This document shows positions 50,395-59,658 of a DNA stretch of 64,000 nt, piece after piece (within the stretch, counting starts at the first letter, position 1; each line of letters opens with the position of its first letter). Made by a program: the position numbers and the translations under genes. Origin of the DNA: DASPSM01 sp036008465. GTDB lineage: Bacteria; Planctomycetota; Planctomycetia; Planctomycetales; Planctomycetaceae. Below the pieces are notes generated by a model that saw nothing but the letters and a program-made list of their open reading frames with translations, was not told where the DNA came from and made no database searches. Where the stretch lies: the NCBI GenBank assembly GCA_036008465.1, contig DASYNP010000039.1, forward strand, positions 31,930 through 95,929. Reading direction: 5' to 3'.

Positions 50395-51510
50395 ATGAAA
50401 CGGCTGTCACTCCTAATTGTGGCGCTCACGATGACGAGCACCGGATGCGTCGCTACTTCCTTAGAGCATCAAGCGGTGAGTCAAGTTCAATCCGCAGTGG
50501 ACTACCGCTATCAGGCTGCACTTCACGCCTTAGCGATGGTTGCTGCGGATCCTGGTACGGTGCCGTCGTACGCCATTATTTCAAGTGGCACGACTTCAAT
50601 CTCAGCAACTGGAATCGTCAATCCAGTCACCACTTGGAAGGGAAGTCCTCTTCTCTTTATCTCAGAGGCCCTCACGCTAACCGCAAATCACTCGCCCATG
50701 GTGTCTTGGACCGTCGACCCCACGGCCGACTATACCCAACTCGAAGCCATGAGGTGCGCATGCCTTTGGGTCCTTAACAACGGCCAAGTCGACCTGGATT
50801 GCAGACATATCCTGGCGGATCCAGAGATTGACGCGACGCCGGGCCCCCACTTCGGTGTCGAAGAGCGCCTTGCTCGGCTTCCTGCCTATTGGTTGGGCGT
50901 TGGACCGCCAAACAAAGTTCCGCACGGCGCGTGCTATCAGGATCGCTGCGGGGATACATGCGTCTGGGTCATGCCAGAGGGAATCGACGGATTGGCTGAA
51001 TTCACGCTGGTTCTCCAAGACATTGCGACGCTCGATGTCGCACCCTCCGACGGTACTCCACCAGCCAACATCACTCCTCAATTATTTGTAACGCTTTGGG
51101 CGACCGAGCCCCCGCCGGCGCCCACAGGAGCGAACTCCAAACAATTTACTTCGCTCCAGTTCCGCGCGGACCGGGTAATTCGACCCGAGTGCGCGGGTTA
51201 CATCGAAGAGAAGATCATGGAGGCATTGCCCCACGACGGTCTGGTAGCCATTCCAATGGATGATTGGGAGCGATTGACCACGCCTTATCACGGTCAACGC
51301 ACCAACGCCAAGCCTGGTGCGCCCGCAACGGCAGCAGCCAGCCAGATTCAATCCCTCAGTAGAGCACCCAACAGCAGGATTCGAATTGGGCCGACGATCA
51401 ACCAGTTCGATTCGCTCTCCGGCCCTCCGAATTTCGGTGGCACCCTCAATCCAAATCTGGCGGCCCCTTCTCCACTTCCCCCGGCGCCGGCTCCCTCGCC
51501 GGGTCCATGA
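50395..51510 (+). CDS. Cysteine-rich lipoprotein, tandem paralogue 2 (371 aa)
   Basis: The signal peptide ends in STGC (Cys18). It shares with the preceding gene YRYQAALHALAMVAADPG, RCACLWVL, HFGVEERLARLPAYW, GACYQDRCGDTCVWVMPE and LAEFTLVLQDIATLD. The C-terminus differs: a further 90 residues with Pro/Ala/Ser/Asn-rich sequence ending PPAPAPSPGP, a likely flexible or wall-exposed tail. The 106-base gap and same strand suggest joint expression. Function unknown. Confidence 0.78.
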   Translation: MKRLSLLIVALTMTSTGCVATSLEHQAVSQVQSAVDYRYQAALHALAMVAADPGTVPSYAIISSGTTSISATGIVNPVTTWKGSPLLFISEALTLTANHSPMVSWTVDPTADYTQLEAMRCACLWVLNNGQVDLDCRHILADPEIDATPGPHFGVEERLARLPAYWLGVGPPNKVPHGACYQDRCGDTCVWVMPEGIDGLAEFTLVLQDIATLDVAPSDGTPPANITPQLFVTLWATEPPPAPTGANSKQFTSLQFRADRVIRPECAGYIEEKIMEALPHDGLVAIPMDDWERLTTPYHGQRTNAKPGAPATAAASQIQSLSRAPNSRIRIGPTINQFDSLSGPPNFGGTLNPNLAAPSPLPPAPAPSPGP

Positions 51511-51620
51511 AAGCTTCGGCCCTCGCAAACCGACGATTCCCAGTGGGATTGATCGGCTCGCTCGAACCGCAGAACATAGGTAACAGAGTGAGCTGCGACG
51601 GGTCCGGCCAAGAAGCGCTT

Positions 51621-52106
51621 TCAGGGGTTTTCGACACAGAAGGACATGCCATCTTCTTGGCAGTTAGGAGACACACGGACTGGATTATGCGTCACATAAT
51701 AGTCCGTGCCATTTTGAAGGTACACGTAAAGGTCAAATGGATCGGCGGTGCACTCAATCCTATAAAGTGGCTTTACATTCTGATTCCGCAGGCACTCCTC
51801 GCAAGTATCGTCACAAGTCTTGCCGATCGGTTCTGGTAGCCTATACGACATGTCGCCAATTTTGACTCCAATGATCTGCCACTCTGATCGGTTTGCAACG
51901 TTCACCGTGTAAGGTTTCGCCTGCATTCTCCAATCGTGCGGTAGTGAGTCAGCGGTGTACGGTCTCTCCGAGGACTTCCATTCATCCGACAATTTGCGGT
52001 GCGCATTCAGTGACTGAGTGGAAGCCGAGACGTTTAGAGCAGAATCAACGTGGTCAGCAGCGGGCGGCGATGATGGGGGCGATCGGCGGCGTCGTGGGCT
52101 AGTCAT
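51621..52106 (-). CDS. Hypothetical protein, 161 aa
   Basis: Not recognised. AAGGAG eight bases before the ATG supports it. A basic, Ser/Pro-rich N-terminus (TSPRRRRSPPSSPPAADHVD) leads into a segment with NVANRSEWQIIGVKIGDMSY, TCDDTCEECLRNQNV and DPFDLYVYLQNGTDYYVTHN. Six cysteines lie in the C-terminal half, but no signal peptide is evident, which is odd for such a pattern. It converges on the tandem lipoprotein genes. Confidence 0.55.
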   Translation of the reverse strand: MTSPRRRRSPPSSPPAADHVDSALNVSASTQSLNAHRKLSDEWKSSERPYTADSLPHDWRMQAKPYTVNVANRSEWQIIGVKIGDMSYRLPEPIGKTCDDTCEECLRNQNVKPLYRIECTADPFDLYVYLQNGTDYYVTHNPVRVSPNCQEDGMSFCVENP

Positions 52107-52309
52107 TGGTGTCTCCTTCGTAGCGACGGAGTTTGGATGGGTCCGAGAGAATTGTCACGCCCATCTTGACTATTGCCGACTCTCGTGGTCAAGAGAGCAG
52201 CCCGATGACGTTGCCAGATCCGCTTAGGTAAGAAGCAAAGCCGGTAGTCGATACTTGTGGCGCAGGTCGCACAATGGAAAGTAGAGGGCGCCAAGATGGA
52301 TATGCTACC

Positions 52310-52425
52310 CGATGCTTCGCTGTCGCGTCGGCTCGTCGTTTTGAACTCCTCGAAGCGGCCGTTTTCGGCGGGTTGGGCCGTCTTCTTCTTCAAGAGCGCG
52401 GCCAGTTGCTCGGAGTGGGGCGAAA
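52310..52425 (-). pseudogene. Remnant of an aldo/keto reductase 3' end
   Basis: About 115 bases translate on the minus strand to EQLAALLKKKTAQPAENGRF and EEFKTTSRRDSEAS, closely matching the C-terminus of the intact aldo/keto reductase at 54809 (EQIAALLKKTAQAAENGRFE, PFKTTSGFDS). The DNA match is strong over the same span. Similarity stops at the equivalent of the last 35 residues, so this is a fragment of a duplicate, 2.4 kb from the intact copy and in the same orientation. Confidence 0.7.
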
Positions 52426-52553
52426 TGACGGCTTGCCGATGACATTCGTGCCGGCCCGGTGGATTCGACCAACGGCGAGGTCGTTTCCCTCAAGCGGGAT
52501 TACTCGCGACTCAGAGTGAGTCATCAAGCGCCGGGGCCCCCCGTCTCCTCGCT

Positions 52554-53318
52554 TCATTCAGGGAAACCCTTGGCCGGACGCAGGCGGCTGCTGAAGCACG
52601 CCACCACGGGGTTGTGATCGCTGAGGCGGTTCCACTCATCGCCTGCCAGGACCACGCACGACTTAAGCCGGTTCCTCCAGGACTTGGGCACGAAAATGCC
52701 GTCGCAGTGGTAAGGAATGGTCCGGTCGCCGGTCCAGCGAAGCGTCTGGCACGGCGACTTGTTGGGATTTGCCGCCTGCCAGCAATTGAAGAGCCCGAAC
52801 TCGTCGGTCAGCCTCGCCTGGATCGCCAGGTCCTGTTTGCCTGTGGGTCGTTGGGTTCCGGGCCAGTGGCTCACGGCGAGATTGAAGTCGCCGCCGATCA
52901 CGACCTCTCGATCGACGGCGAGTTTCTTGATCTCGTCAAGCAGCTTGTTCACCTGCTTCCAGTAGGCCTCTCCTTTTGACGGAGCGTGTACGCTGAAGGC
53001 CAGCAGCGGGTCGGCGAACCCGATTCGCCCTGAAGCTCCGCTGATTTCTGCGCCGACGACCCAGCCGGAAAAGTTCGGAACGGGGACCCGCTTCACCGAG
53101 CCTGTGCGAGAGTAAACGGCGCTTCCCCAGCCGTTCCGCTCGGCCATCTCCCAGACCGACCGTTTTCCGGCATCCGGGTACACAAGCGGCGGCAGATGCT
53201 CGTCGTGCGAGTACGACTCCTGGAGGAGCAGGAGGTCCACGGCATAGTCCTCGATCAACCGGACCCAATGGACCCGCTGCGAGCCGCCTTTCAGAATGTT
53301 GTACGTTGCGACGTTCAT
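52554..53318 (-). CDS. Endonuclease/exonuclease/phosphatase (EEP) family protein
   Basis: A 254-residue Mg-dependent phosphoesterase fold. Active-site motifs are ATYNILKG (N7), LLLQES (metal-binding Glu), VIGGDFNLAV (DxN) and LSDHNPV (Asp-His). No signal peptide, so cytoplasmic. It could cleave DNA, RNA or a small phosphoester; the sequence does not say which. It is divergent from the 377-aa gene with a 150-base gap. Confidence 0.88.
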   Translation of the reverse strand: MNVATYNILKGGSQRVHWVRLIEDYAVDLLLLQESYSHDEHLPPLVYPDAGKRSVWEMAERNGWGSAVYSRTGSVKRVPVPNFSGWVVGAEISGASGRIGFADPLLAFSVHAPSKGEAYWKQVNKLLDEIKKLAVDREVVIGGDFNLAVSHWPGTQRPTGKQDLAIQARLTDEFGLFNCWQAANPNKSPCQTLRWTGDRTIPYHCDGIFVPKSWRNRLKSCVVLAGDEWNRLSDHNPVVACFSSRLRPAKGFPE

Positions 53319-53468
53319 CGACCGATCGACTCCTGCGGTGCGTCATTGTGACCGGCCTCATCGCCGCACTACCCTAATCTTCGATTCGGCGGTCGCGGGA
53401 TTCAACGCGCGGAACACCGGGCGAACCCGGCCACCCGCGGCGCCGGCGCTACGGACAGGGAGTAGCGG

Positions 53469-54602
53469 ATGAGCGAATATCAATACATCGCGTTTCGTGC
53501 CATCGATCGCCCCGTCAATGAGACGAATCTCGAATACATGCGCCGGCAATCGACACGCGCCGAAATCACTCCCTGGTCATTCGAGAACGAGTATCACTAC
53601 GGCGACTTCCGCGGCGATCCCATACAGATGCTCCGTCGCGGTTACGATATTCATCTTCATTACGCGAATTTCGGCATTCGGAAACTCCTGATCCGCCTTC
53701 CTCGCGGACTGGCGGAAACCCTTTCGTTCGAGCCTTACCTCGAAGAGGGCTCGCTGGAGTTCTTGAAGGACGAGAAGGACTCGGGTGGCATCCTCTGTGT
53801 CGACCCCGCGTACGAGCCGGGAGATCTCGAGGAACTCTGGGAAATCGATGCATTCCTCGATCGGCTGATTCGGTTACGAGCGGAAATCATCGACGGCGAC
53901 TTGCGGCCCCTCTACGTAGCCCATCTGGCGGTTGTCCGCGACTACGGCCACGACCCGGAAGAGGCGCGGGAGGCGCCGATTCCCGCCGGTTTGGAAGCGC
54001 TTTCCGACGCGCAACGTGCCCTTGCGGAGCTGTATGGCGTCAGCGAGGAATTACTCGCCGCCGCGGCCCAGCAAAGCCCGCCGATGCCCTCGCTCATTGA
54101 CCTTAACGCTGATCGCATGAAATGGATTCGCGCCCAGGCGGAAGCCACAAAAAATGCCTGGCTAGCCGCGCTGCTCGCAGAGCCGGGTTCGGCGGTGCGA
54201 GCAGAAATCCTGGCGAAGTGGAGGACCGATCGAGGCATAACGTCTTGGCCGACCGCCCCACCGACTCGCACGGTCGCCCAGCTTCAGGCCACCGCGACCG
54301 AGATCGCCAAAGAATCCCGCAAGCAGGCCGCCGAGAAAGGTGCTCGCGACCGTGCAAAGCGACTGGCCGACATGGCGACAGAGCCTGAGGCCACGCTCCG
54401 TGAAATCCAGCGACTCGTAGCCGAGCGCACTTCGGCAGCCTACTCTCAGATTGCGGATTTGCTGGCGGATCTCCGCGAGGCGTTGTCGGGAAGCCGTCGA
54501 GCAGACTTGGCGGAAAATCAAGCTAAGAAGCTCAAAGCCGCGAACCCCACGCTCCGCCTGCTCACCAGGGAACTGCGTCGTCGAGGTTTCGTGCCGAAGT
54601 AA
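53469..54602 (+). CDS. Conserved hypothetical protein, 377 aa
   Basis: I recognise the N-terminal pattern (MSEYQYIAFRAIDRPVNETN, ITPWSFENEYHYGDFRGDP, HYANFGIRKLLIRLP) as a widespread bacterial family without an assigned function. Residues about 1-140 form that alpha/beta region. Residues 185-377 are almost entirely charged helix with coiled-coil character (ATEIAKESRKQAAEKGARDR, LADLREALSGSRRADLAENQ). No signal peptide or membrane segment. Relatives are often near SWIM zinc-finger genes as I recall, but none lies here. Confidence 0.75.
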   Translation: MSEYQYIAFRAIDRPVNETNLEYMRRQSTRAEITPWSFENEYHYGDFRGDPIQMLRRGYDIHLHYANFGIRKLLIRLPRGLAETLSFEPYLEEGSLEFLKDEKDSGGILCVDPAYEPGDLEELWEIDAFLDRLIRLRAEIIDGDLRPLYVAHLAVVRDYGHDPEEAREAPIPAGLEALSDAQRALAELYGVSEELLAAAAQQSPPMPSLIDLNADRMKWIRAQAEATKNAWLAALLAEPGSAVRAEILAKWRTDRGITSWPTAPPTRTVAQLQATATEIAKESRKQAAEKGARDRAKRLADMATEPEATLREIQRLVAERTSAAYSQIADLLADLREALSGSRRADLAENQAKKLKAANPTLRLLTRELRRRGFVPK

Positions 54603-54666
54603 TTCCCGCTGGAATAGCAGCATTCGGCCGCCAATCACCAATCTCGCATGCGTTGCGAGAGCCGAC

Positions 54667-54778
54667 GGGTGGCTGGGGTCGAAGCGCTTCGCTTCGCCCC
54701 CAGTTCTTGGACTCACAACCTGATCGCAGTGGTTGAACGGCGTTCTGGGGGCGGCGACGACGCCGGCCCCAGCCACCC
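54667..54778. repeat. Inverted pair of REP-like hairpins (second family)
   Basis: Outer arms GGGTGGCTGGGG (54667) and CCCCAGCCACCC (54767) pair, and inner arms GCCCCCAG (54696) and CTGGGGGC (54745) pair. Each half can also fold alone (CTGGGG...CCCCAG). The unit lies between two convergent genes, the unknown 377-aa gene and the aldo/keto reductase. Confidence 0.75.
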
Positions 54779-54808
54779 GGAAGTCGGAGCGTGCTGTCAC
54801 CGCGCGGC

Positions 54809-55855
54809 CTACCCCAGCCACTCCGGATGCTTCGCCGTCGAGTCGAAGCCGCTCGTCGTTTTGAACGGCTCGAACCGGCCGTTCTCGGCGGCCTGGGCAG
54901 TCTTTTTCAAGAGGGCGGCGATCTGCTCGGGTTTGAGCGGCTCGAACGTCTTCACCGCCTCGAAAGCCTGGTCTAGGATTTTGAGACTGTCGATGCCGGT
55001 GATCACCACCGACGTCGGCAGGCTCATCGCGTAGTGCAGGCATTGGAGCGGCGTCACCGTTTGGCTGATGAGGATTTGGCCGCTGCCCATCGGTTTCATG
55101 CCTAATACGCCGATGCCTTGCTCGATGGCCACCGGCACCACGTTGCGGCCGAAGCTGCGGAAGTGGGCGTCCATGACATTGAGCGGCATCTGCACGGTGT
55201 CGAAATGGAAGCCGTGCTTTTCGGCCGTCTGCAACATTCGCAGGTGGACGAGCGGATCCTTGTGGCCGGTGAAGCCGATGTAGCGGATTTTTCCGGCCTT
55301 TTTGGCAGCGACCAGCGCGTCGTTCGCGCCGTTTTGCGCGAAGATGCGATCGGGGTCTTCCATGCGGATCACTTCGTGATGCTGCACGAGGTCGATGTGG
55401 TCCGTCTGCAGGCGCTTGAGGCAGTCATCGAGTTGTTTGTTCGCCTCGGCGGCGGTGCGGCCGTCGATCTTGGTCATCAGGAAGATTTTGTCGCGGTAGC
55501 CGTCGCGGAGAGCCTTGCCCATACGGACTTCGCTGCCGCCCATGTGGTAGTCCCACGAGTTGTCGAGGAAGGTGATGCCGCGGTCGATGGCCGTGCGGAT
55601 GATTTTGATGCTGTCTTGTTCGTCGGGCTGCACGCCGATGTGAAAGCCGCCCAAGCCGATGCAGGAGACCTTTTCGCCAGTGCGCCCGAGGGTGCGGTAA
55701 CGCATCTCGCCGCGGATCGTTTCTTCGGGCCCCGATTTCGCGTCGGCCGTTTCGTCGGCGCGGACCTCGGAGTTTCGCGAAGCCAGGAGATTGGGGGCGG
55801 CGGCCGAAAGGCTGGTTCCGACGGCGACTGTCTTCAAAAAGTGGCGGCGTTCCAT
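54809..55855 (-). CDS. Tat-exported aldo/keto reductase
   Basis: A 348-residue protein with a twin-arginine signal (MERRHFLKTVAVG). The TIM-barrel domain from about residue 50 has RTLGRTGEKVSCIGLGGF, the catalytic Asp and Tyr in FLDNSWDYHMG, Lys in MTKIDG and His in LVQHHEV. VVITGIDSLKILDQAFEAVK near the end is a cofactor-site motif. Exported versions, probably folded with bound cofactor before export, are frequent in planctomycetes; the substrate is unknown. A remnant of a related gene's 3' end lies at 52310. Confidence 0.9.
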   Translation of the reverse strand: MERRHFLKTVAVGTSLSAAAPNLLASRNSEVRADETADAKSGPEETIRGEMRYRTLGRTGEKVSCIGLGGFHIGVQPDEQDSIKIIRTAIDRGITFLDNSWDYHMGGSEVRMGKALRDGYRDKIFLMTKIDGRTAAEANKQLDDCLKRLQTDHIDLVQHHEVIRMEDPDRIFAQNGANDALVAAKKAGKIRYIGFTGHKDPLVHLRMLQTAEKHGFHFDTVQMPLNVMDAHFRSFGRNVVPVAIEQGIGVLGMKPMGSGQILISQTVTPLQCLHYAMSLPTSVVITGIDSLKILDQAFEAVKTFEPLKPEQIAALLKKTAQAAENGRFEPFKTTSGFDSTAKHPEWLG

Positions 55856-55900
55856 GACAAAGTGTCCCGGTTAGCGTGTGTGACGGCTCGTTTATATCGG

Positions 55901-56102
55901 GAAGCACCTGCCAGCTGACGCTGGCGGCTCGCCTCGCGCGCCTCAGGACTTCGGCGAGCGTCGGGCGTCAGCCCGATGGTACTTCGCTTCTGTGAAATTA
56001 CGACCAAGAGTTTGCAAATCGCATTCCTCACGGCGGTTATCCGCCGAGCGCCGAAGTAGAAAAGGGGTTGAAGCACCCGCCAGCTCACGCTGGCGGCTCG
56101 CC
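55901..56102. repeat. Dispersed palindromic repeats, copies E and F, with a linking hairpin
   Basis: Copies at 55901-55933 and 56070-56102 have the same orientation (GAAGCACCTGCCAGCTGACG and GAAGCACCCGCCAGCTCACG). Between them ACTTCGGCG (about 55947) and CGCCGAAGT (about 56050) are complementary, so the spacer can fold as well. The block fills most of the 339-base gap between the aldo/keto reductase and mfd. Confidence 0.8.
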
Positions 56103-56194
56103 CAGCCGAAACGAATTCCGTGACAGCCGCAACTGAATGAGCGAACAGGAGTTGCGGGGTTCTCAAAACGGCCGCGATCGATACAATTCCCTCG

Positions 56195-59100
56195 ATGGCA
56201 GCGACGGGCCGAATCGTCGCCACGGCCCTTACGGACCTGGTGCCCAGGTTATTACAGAGCGAGGGGCTGGTCGAGGTGGCGGCCGCTCTTGCCCGAGGCG
56301 AGAGTGCCGCCGTCGACGGAGCCTGGGGATCATCGTGCGCGCTGACGGCCGCCGCCCTCGCTTCTCGCGCCGATGGCACGCTCTTGGTCGTGCTCCCACG
56401 CCCGTCGGAAGTCGACGACTTCGCTGCCGACATGTTGGGCTTTCTCGGCGTCGCTCCCGACGTCTTTCCCGCGTGGGAATCGCTGCCGCAGGAGTCGGGC
56501 GTTCGCGATCCGATTTATGGCGGACGGCTCCGCGTGCTGCGGCGACTGGCCAGTTCCGAGCCGCCGCGAGTGATCGTCACCAGCGTCTCGGCCCTGCTGC
56601 AGCCGGTTCCGCCGCGAAAAGAGCGTGAAGCGGGAACGCGCGTGGTGCGCGTCGGCGAGACGCTCGACATCGAGACGCTCTTGCGCTGGCTGGTCGAACA
56701 GGGCTTCGAGCGGGTGCCGGCGATCGAGGTTCCGGGCGAATTCTGCCTGCACGGCGGCATTCTCGACCTGTTTCCGGCGGACGCGGAAGATCCAATCCGC
56801 ATCGAGCTGTTCGGCAACGAAATCGAGTCGATTCGTCGCTTCGACGCCGAGACGCAGCGCAAACTCGAAGAGCTGACCGAAGTCGAGCTGACGATTGTCG
56901 GCGCGCGACAGGAAGGGTCGGATGAACAGGTCTCCGACGCCCCCGTTGGAAACGGCCATCGAACCGGCCGCTCGGCGGAAGAGAGCCTGCTCGATTCGCT
57001 CCCGCCCGGCACTTGGATCGCGCTCGGCGAATTGGCCGACATCGTGGAAGAAGGAAAAACCTATCTCACGCGGATGGAAAATCCGCGCGGTCTCTTCAGC
57101 GTCCCGCACACGATGGAGCGGCTGACAAAATTCCCCTCGGTGACGATCGCTGCGATTGCCGGCGACAGTTTCGACACGTCCTGCCATCTTCGGGTCGAGT
57201 CGATCGAGCGATTCACCGGCCCCCGGACCGAGGCGCTTGCGGAGCTGGAATCGGTCGTCGGGCGCGACGAGCAAGTGCTGATCGCCTGCCACAACGACGG
57301 CGAGCGCACGCGGCTAGCCGAGCTGTTGGCGGAACCCGGGCGAACGCTCGAAGGTCGCGTCGAGCTGTGCATCGGCCATGTGACGCACGGTTTTCGACTG
57401 GTCTCGGAAGGACTGATCGTCCTCAGCGATCAGGAGCTGTTCGGGCGGACGGAAATCCGCCGCGAGGCGCGTCGCCGCACCTACGAAACGCGGGCGATCG
57501 ACACCTTCCTCGAACTGAGCGAGGGGGACCTGGTCGTCCATCTGACGAACGGCATCGGCATCTATCGAGGAATGGAGCTGCTCGACAAAGGCGACCAGAA
57601 AGAAGAACACCTGATCCTCGAGTTCGCCAACGCGGTGCGGGTGTTCGTGCCCGTTTCGCTGATTTATCTCGTGCAGAAATATATCGGGGCGAGCAAGTCG
57701 GCCCCGCAGCTGTCCAAACTGGGAAGCGCGACTTGGGCCAAGAAAAAGGAACGCGTGGCCCACGCGGTGCTCGATCTGGCCAGCGACATGATCCAGTTGC
57801 AGGCCCGCCGCGAGGCGCGCGAAGGAATCGCCTTTCCGCCCGACAGCCACTGGCAGCAAGAGTTCGAAGCGGCCTTCCCTTACACCGAAACGAAGGACCA
57901 GGCCGCGGCGATCATCGACGTCAAAGAAGACATGCAGCGCCTGCGGCCCATGGATCGCCTCTTGTGCGGCGACGTCGGCTACGGGAAGACCGAAGTCGCG
58001 ATGCGGGCCGCGTTCAAGGCCGTCGAAGCGGGCAAGCAAGTGGCACTCTTGGTGCCGACTACCGTGCTCGCCGAGCAGCACTACCGGACCTTCAGCGAAC
58101 GGCTGGCCGAGTTCCCCTTCAACGTGCACGTCCTCTCGCGATTCTGCACCAAGGCTCAGCAGCACCAAACGCTGTTGGGGATGGAATCGGGCGAAGTCGA
58201 CATCGTGGTCGGCACGCACCGGCTCGTGCAAAAGGACATCCGCTTCAAAGACCTCGGGCTGTTGGTCATCGACGAAGAGCAGCGGTTCGGCGTCGACGCC
58301 AAGGAGATGCTCAAACGCCTGCGCCTCGAAGTCGATGTCTTGACGATGAGCGCCACGCCGATTCCGCGCACGCTGCATCTCTCGCTTTTGGGCATTCGCG
58401 ACATCTCGAACCTCACCACGCCGCCGCGCGATCGGCAGGCGATCGAGACGCGCATCTGCCGGTTCGACGGCGAGCTGATCCGCAAAGCGATCATTCGCGA
58501 GCTCAATCGCAACGGGCAGGTGTTCTTCGTCCACAACCGGGTCTACAACATCCGCACGCTCGCCGATCGGCTGGCGTCGATCGTTCCCGAAGCCCGTTTC
58601 GACGTGGCCCACGGTCAGATGGCCGAGCATCAACTCGAAGAGGCGATGTTCAAATTCGTCACGGGCAAGACCGACGTGTTGGTCTGCACGACGATCGTCG
58701 AGAGCGGGCTCGACATCCCCAACGCCAACACGATTTTCATCCACCAGGCGGGCAAATACGGCCTGGCCGACATGCACCAGCTTCGCGGGCGCGTTGGCCG
58801 CTACAAGCATCGCGCCTATTGCTATTTGCTGCTCGAGGAAGGTCAAAGCCTGACTTCGACCGCCGCCCGGCGGCTGAAGGCGATCGAAGAATTCAGCGAG
58901 TTGGGGGCCGGCTTCAAGATCGCTATGCGCGACCTCGAGATTCGCGGTGCAGGGAACATTCTCGGCACCGAGCAAAGCGGCCACATTACGTCGGTCGGCT
59001 ATGAGTTGTATTGCCGGTTGCTGGACAATGCCGTGCGGCAGCTGAAGAACGAGCCGGTGCGGGAGCCGTTTCATGTCGGCATCGATCTGCCGGTCTCGGC

Positions 59101-59494
59101 GTTTTTGCCTGGTTCCTACGTCCCCTCGATGAAGCAGAAGATCGAGATCTATCGCAAACTCTCGCAAGTCGAATCGCTCGAGCAATTGGCCGAGTGGGAG
59201 GCCGAGCTGCGCGATCGATTCGGACCCTTGCCTCCGGAAGCTGAGCAGTTGCGCGAGGTGCGGCAATTGCAGGTCTTCGCGCGGCATTGGGAGATCGACG
59301 ACATTCACCTCGAAGCGCCGAAGTACGCGGTCTTTCGCTATCGAAATCCGCGCAAGATAGGGCAACTGGCGAAGCGATGGGAAGGACGCCTGCGAGTCGT
59401 CGACGCGATGAGCGCCTACCTCGTGCTGCCGGAACGCGAGTTGAGCAACGAGGAACTGATCGCGACACTCAAAACGGTGTTGCAGCCGGCGTAG
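56195..59494 (+). CDS. mfd: Transcription-repair coupling factor Mfd
   Basis: A 1099-residue helicase that releases stalled RNA polymerase at DNA damage and recruits UvrA. The N-terminal UvrB-like module holds PAWESLPQESGVRDP and EVPGEFCLHGGILDLFPADA. The RNA-polymerase interaction region precedes YLVQKYIGASKSAPQLSKLG. The motor has Walker A CGDVGYGKTEVAMRAA, DEEQRFGV, SATPIPRTLH and HQLRGRVGRYKHRAYCYLL, and the C-terminal TRCF domain is complete. Start MAATGRIVATALTD; no strong ribosome-binding site. A parvulin lipoprotein gene follows after 164 bases. Confidence 0.97.
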   Translation: MAATGRIVATALTDLVPRLLQSEGLVEVAAALARGESAAVDGAWGSSCALTAAALASRADGTLLVVLPRPSEVDDFAADMLGFLGVAPDVFPAWESLPQESGVRDPIYGGRLRVLRRLASSEPPRVIVTSVSALLQPVPPRKEREAGTRVVRVGETLDIETLLRWLVEQGFERVPAIEVPGEFCLHGGILDLFPADAEDPIRIELFGNEIESIRRFDAETQRKLEELTEVELTIVGARQEGSDEQVSDAPVGNGHRTGRSAEESLLDSLPPGTWIALGELADIVEEGKTYLTRMENPRGLFSVPHTMERLTKFPSVTIAAIAGDSFDTSCHLRVESIERFTGPRTEALAELESVVGRDEQVLIACHNDGERTRLAELLAEPGRTLEGRVELCIGHVTHGFRLVSEGLIVLSDQELFGRTEIRREARRRTYETRAIDTFLELSEGDLVVHLTNGIGIYRGMELLDKGDQKEEHLILEFANAVRVFVPVSLIYLVQKYIGASKSAPQLSKLGSATWAKKKERVAHAVLDLASDMIQLQARREAREGIAFPPDSHWQQEFEAAFPYTETKDQAAAIIDVKEDMQRLRPMDRLLCGDVGYGKTEVAMRAAFKAVEAGKQVALLVPTTVLAEQHYRTFSERLAEFPFNVHVLSRFCTKAQQHQTLLGMESGEVDIVVGTHRLVQKDIRFKDLGLLVIDEEQRFGVDAKEMLKRLRLEVDVLTMSATPIPRTLHLSLLGIRDISNLTTPPRDRQAIETRICRFDGELIRKAIIRELNRNGQVFFVHNRVYNIRTLADRLASIVPEARFDVAHGQMAEHQLEEAMFKFVTGKTDVLVCTTIVESGLDIPNANTIFIHQAGKYGLADMHQLRGRVGRYKHRAYCYLLLEEGQSLTSTAARRLKAIEEFSELGAGFKIAMRDLEIRGAGNILGTEQSGHITSVGYELYCRLLDNAVRQLKNEPVREPFHVGIDLPVSAFLPGSYVPSMKQKIEIYRKLSQVESLEQLAEWEAELRDRFGPLPPEAEQLREVRQLQVFARHWEIDDIHLEAPKYAVFRYRNPRKIGQLAKRWEGRLRVVDAMSAYLVLPERELSNEELIATLKTVLQPA

Positions 59495-59658
59495 ATAAGG
59501 CGCATAATCCCCGCCCCTTTCCTCCCTTCGTTGCCCGGCTTCCGGCCCTCCAACAGGCGCAGCAATCCATGGCACGACCGGCCCGAGCGAACGGCGCAGC
59601 GAGCCGTTTGCCCGGCGCAAGTCGACGCACTGCGAATGCGCCCCGGGACTTCGTCCGC

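Noticed and set aside
57314..59620. A 768-codon open frame on the minus strand opposite mfd
   Set aside because: mfd on the plus strand has every expected motif. Long antisense frames are common in high-GC genes, and this translation shows no domain.
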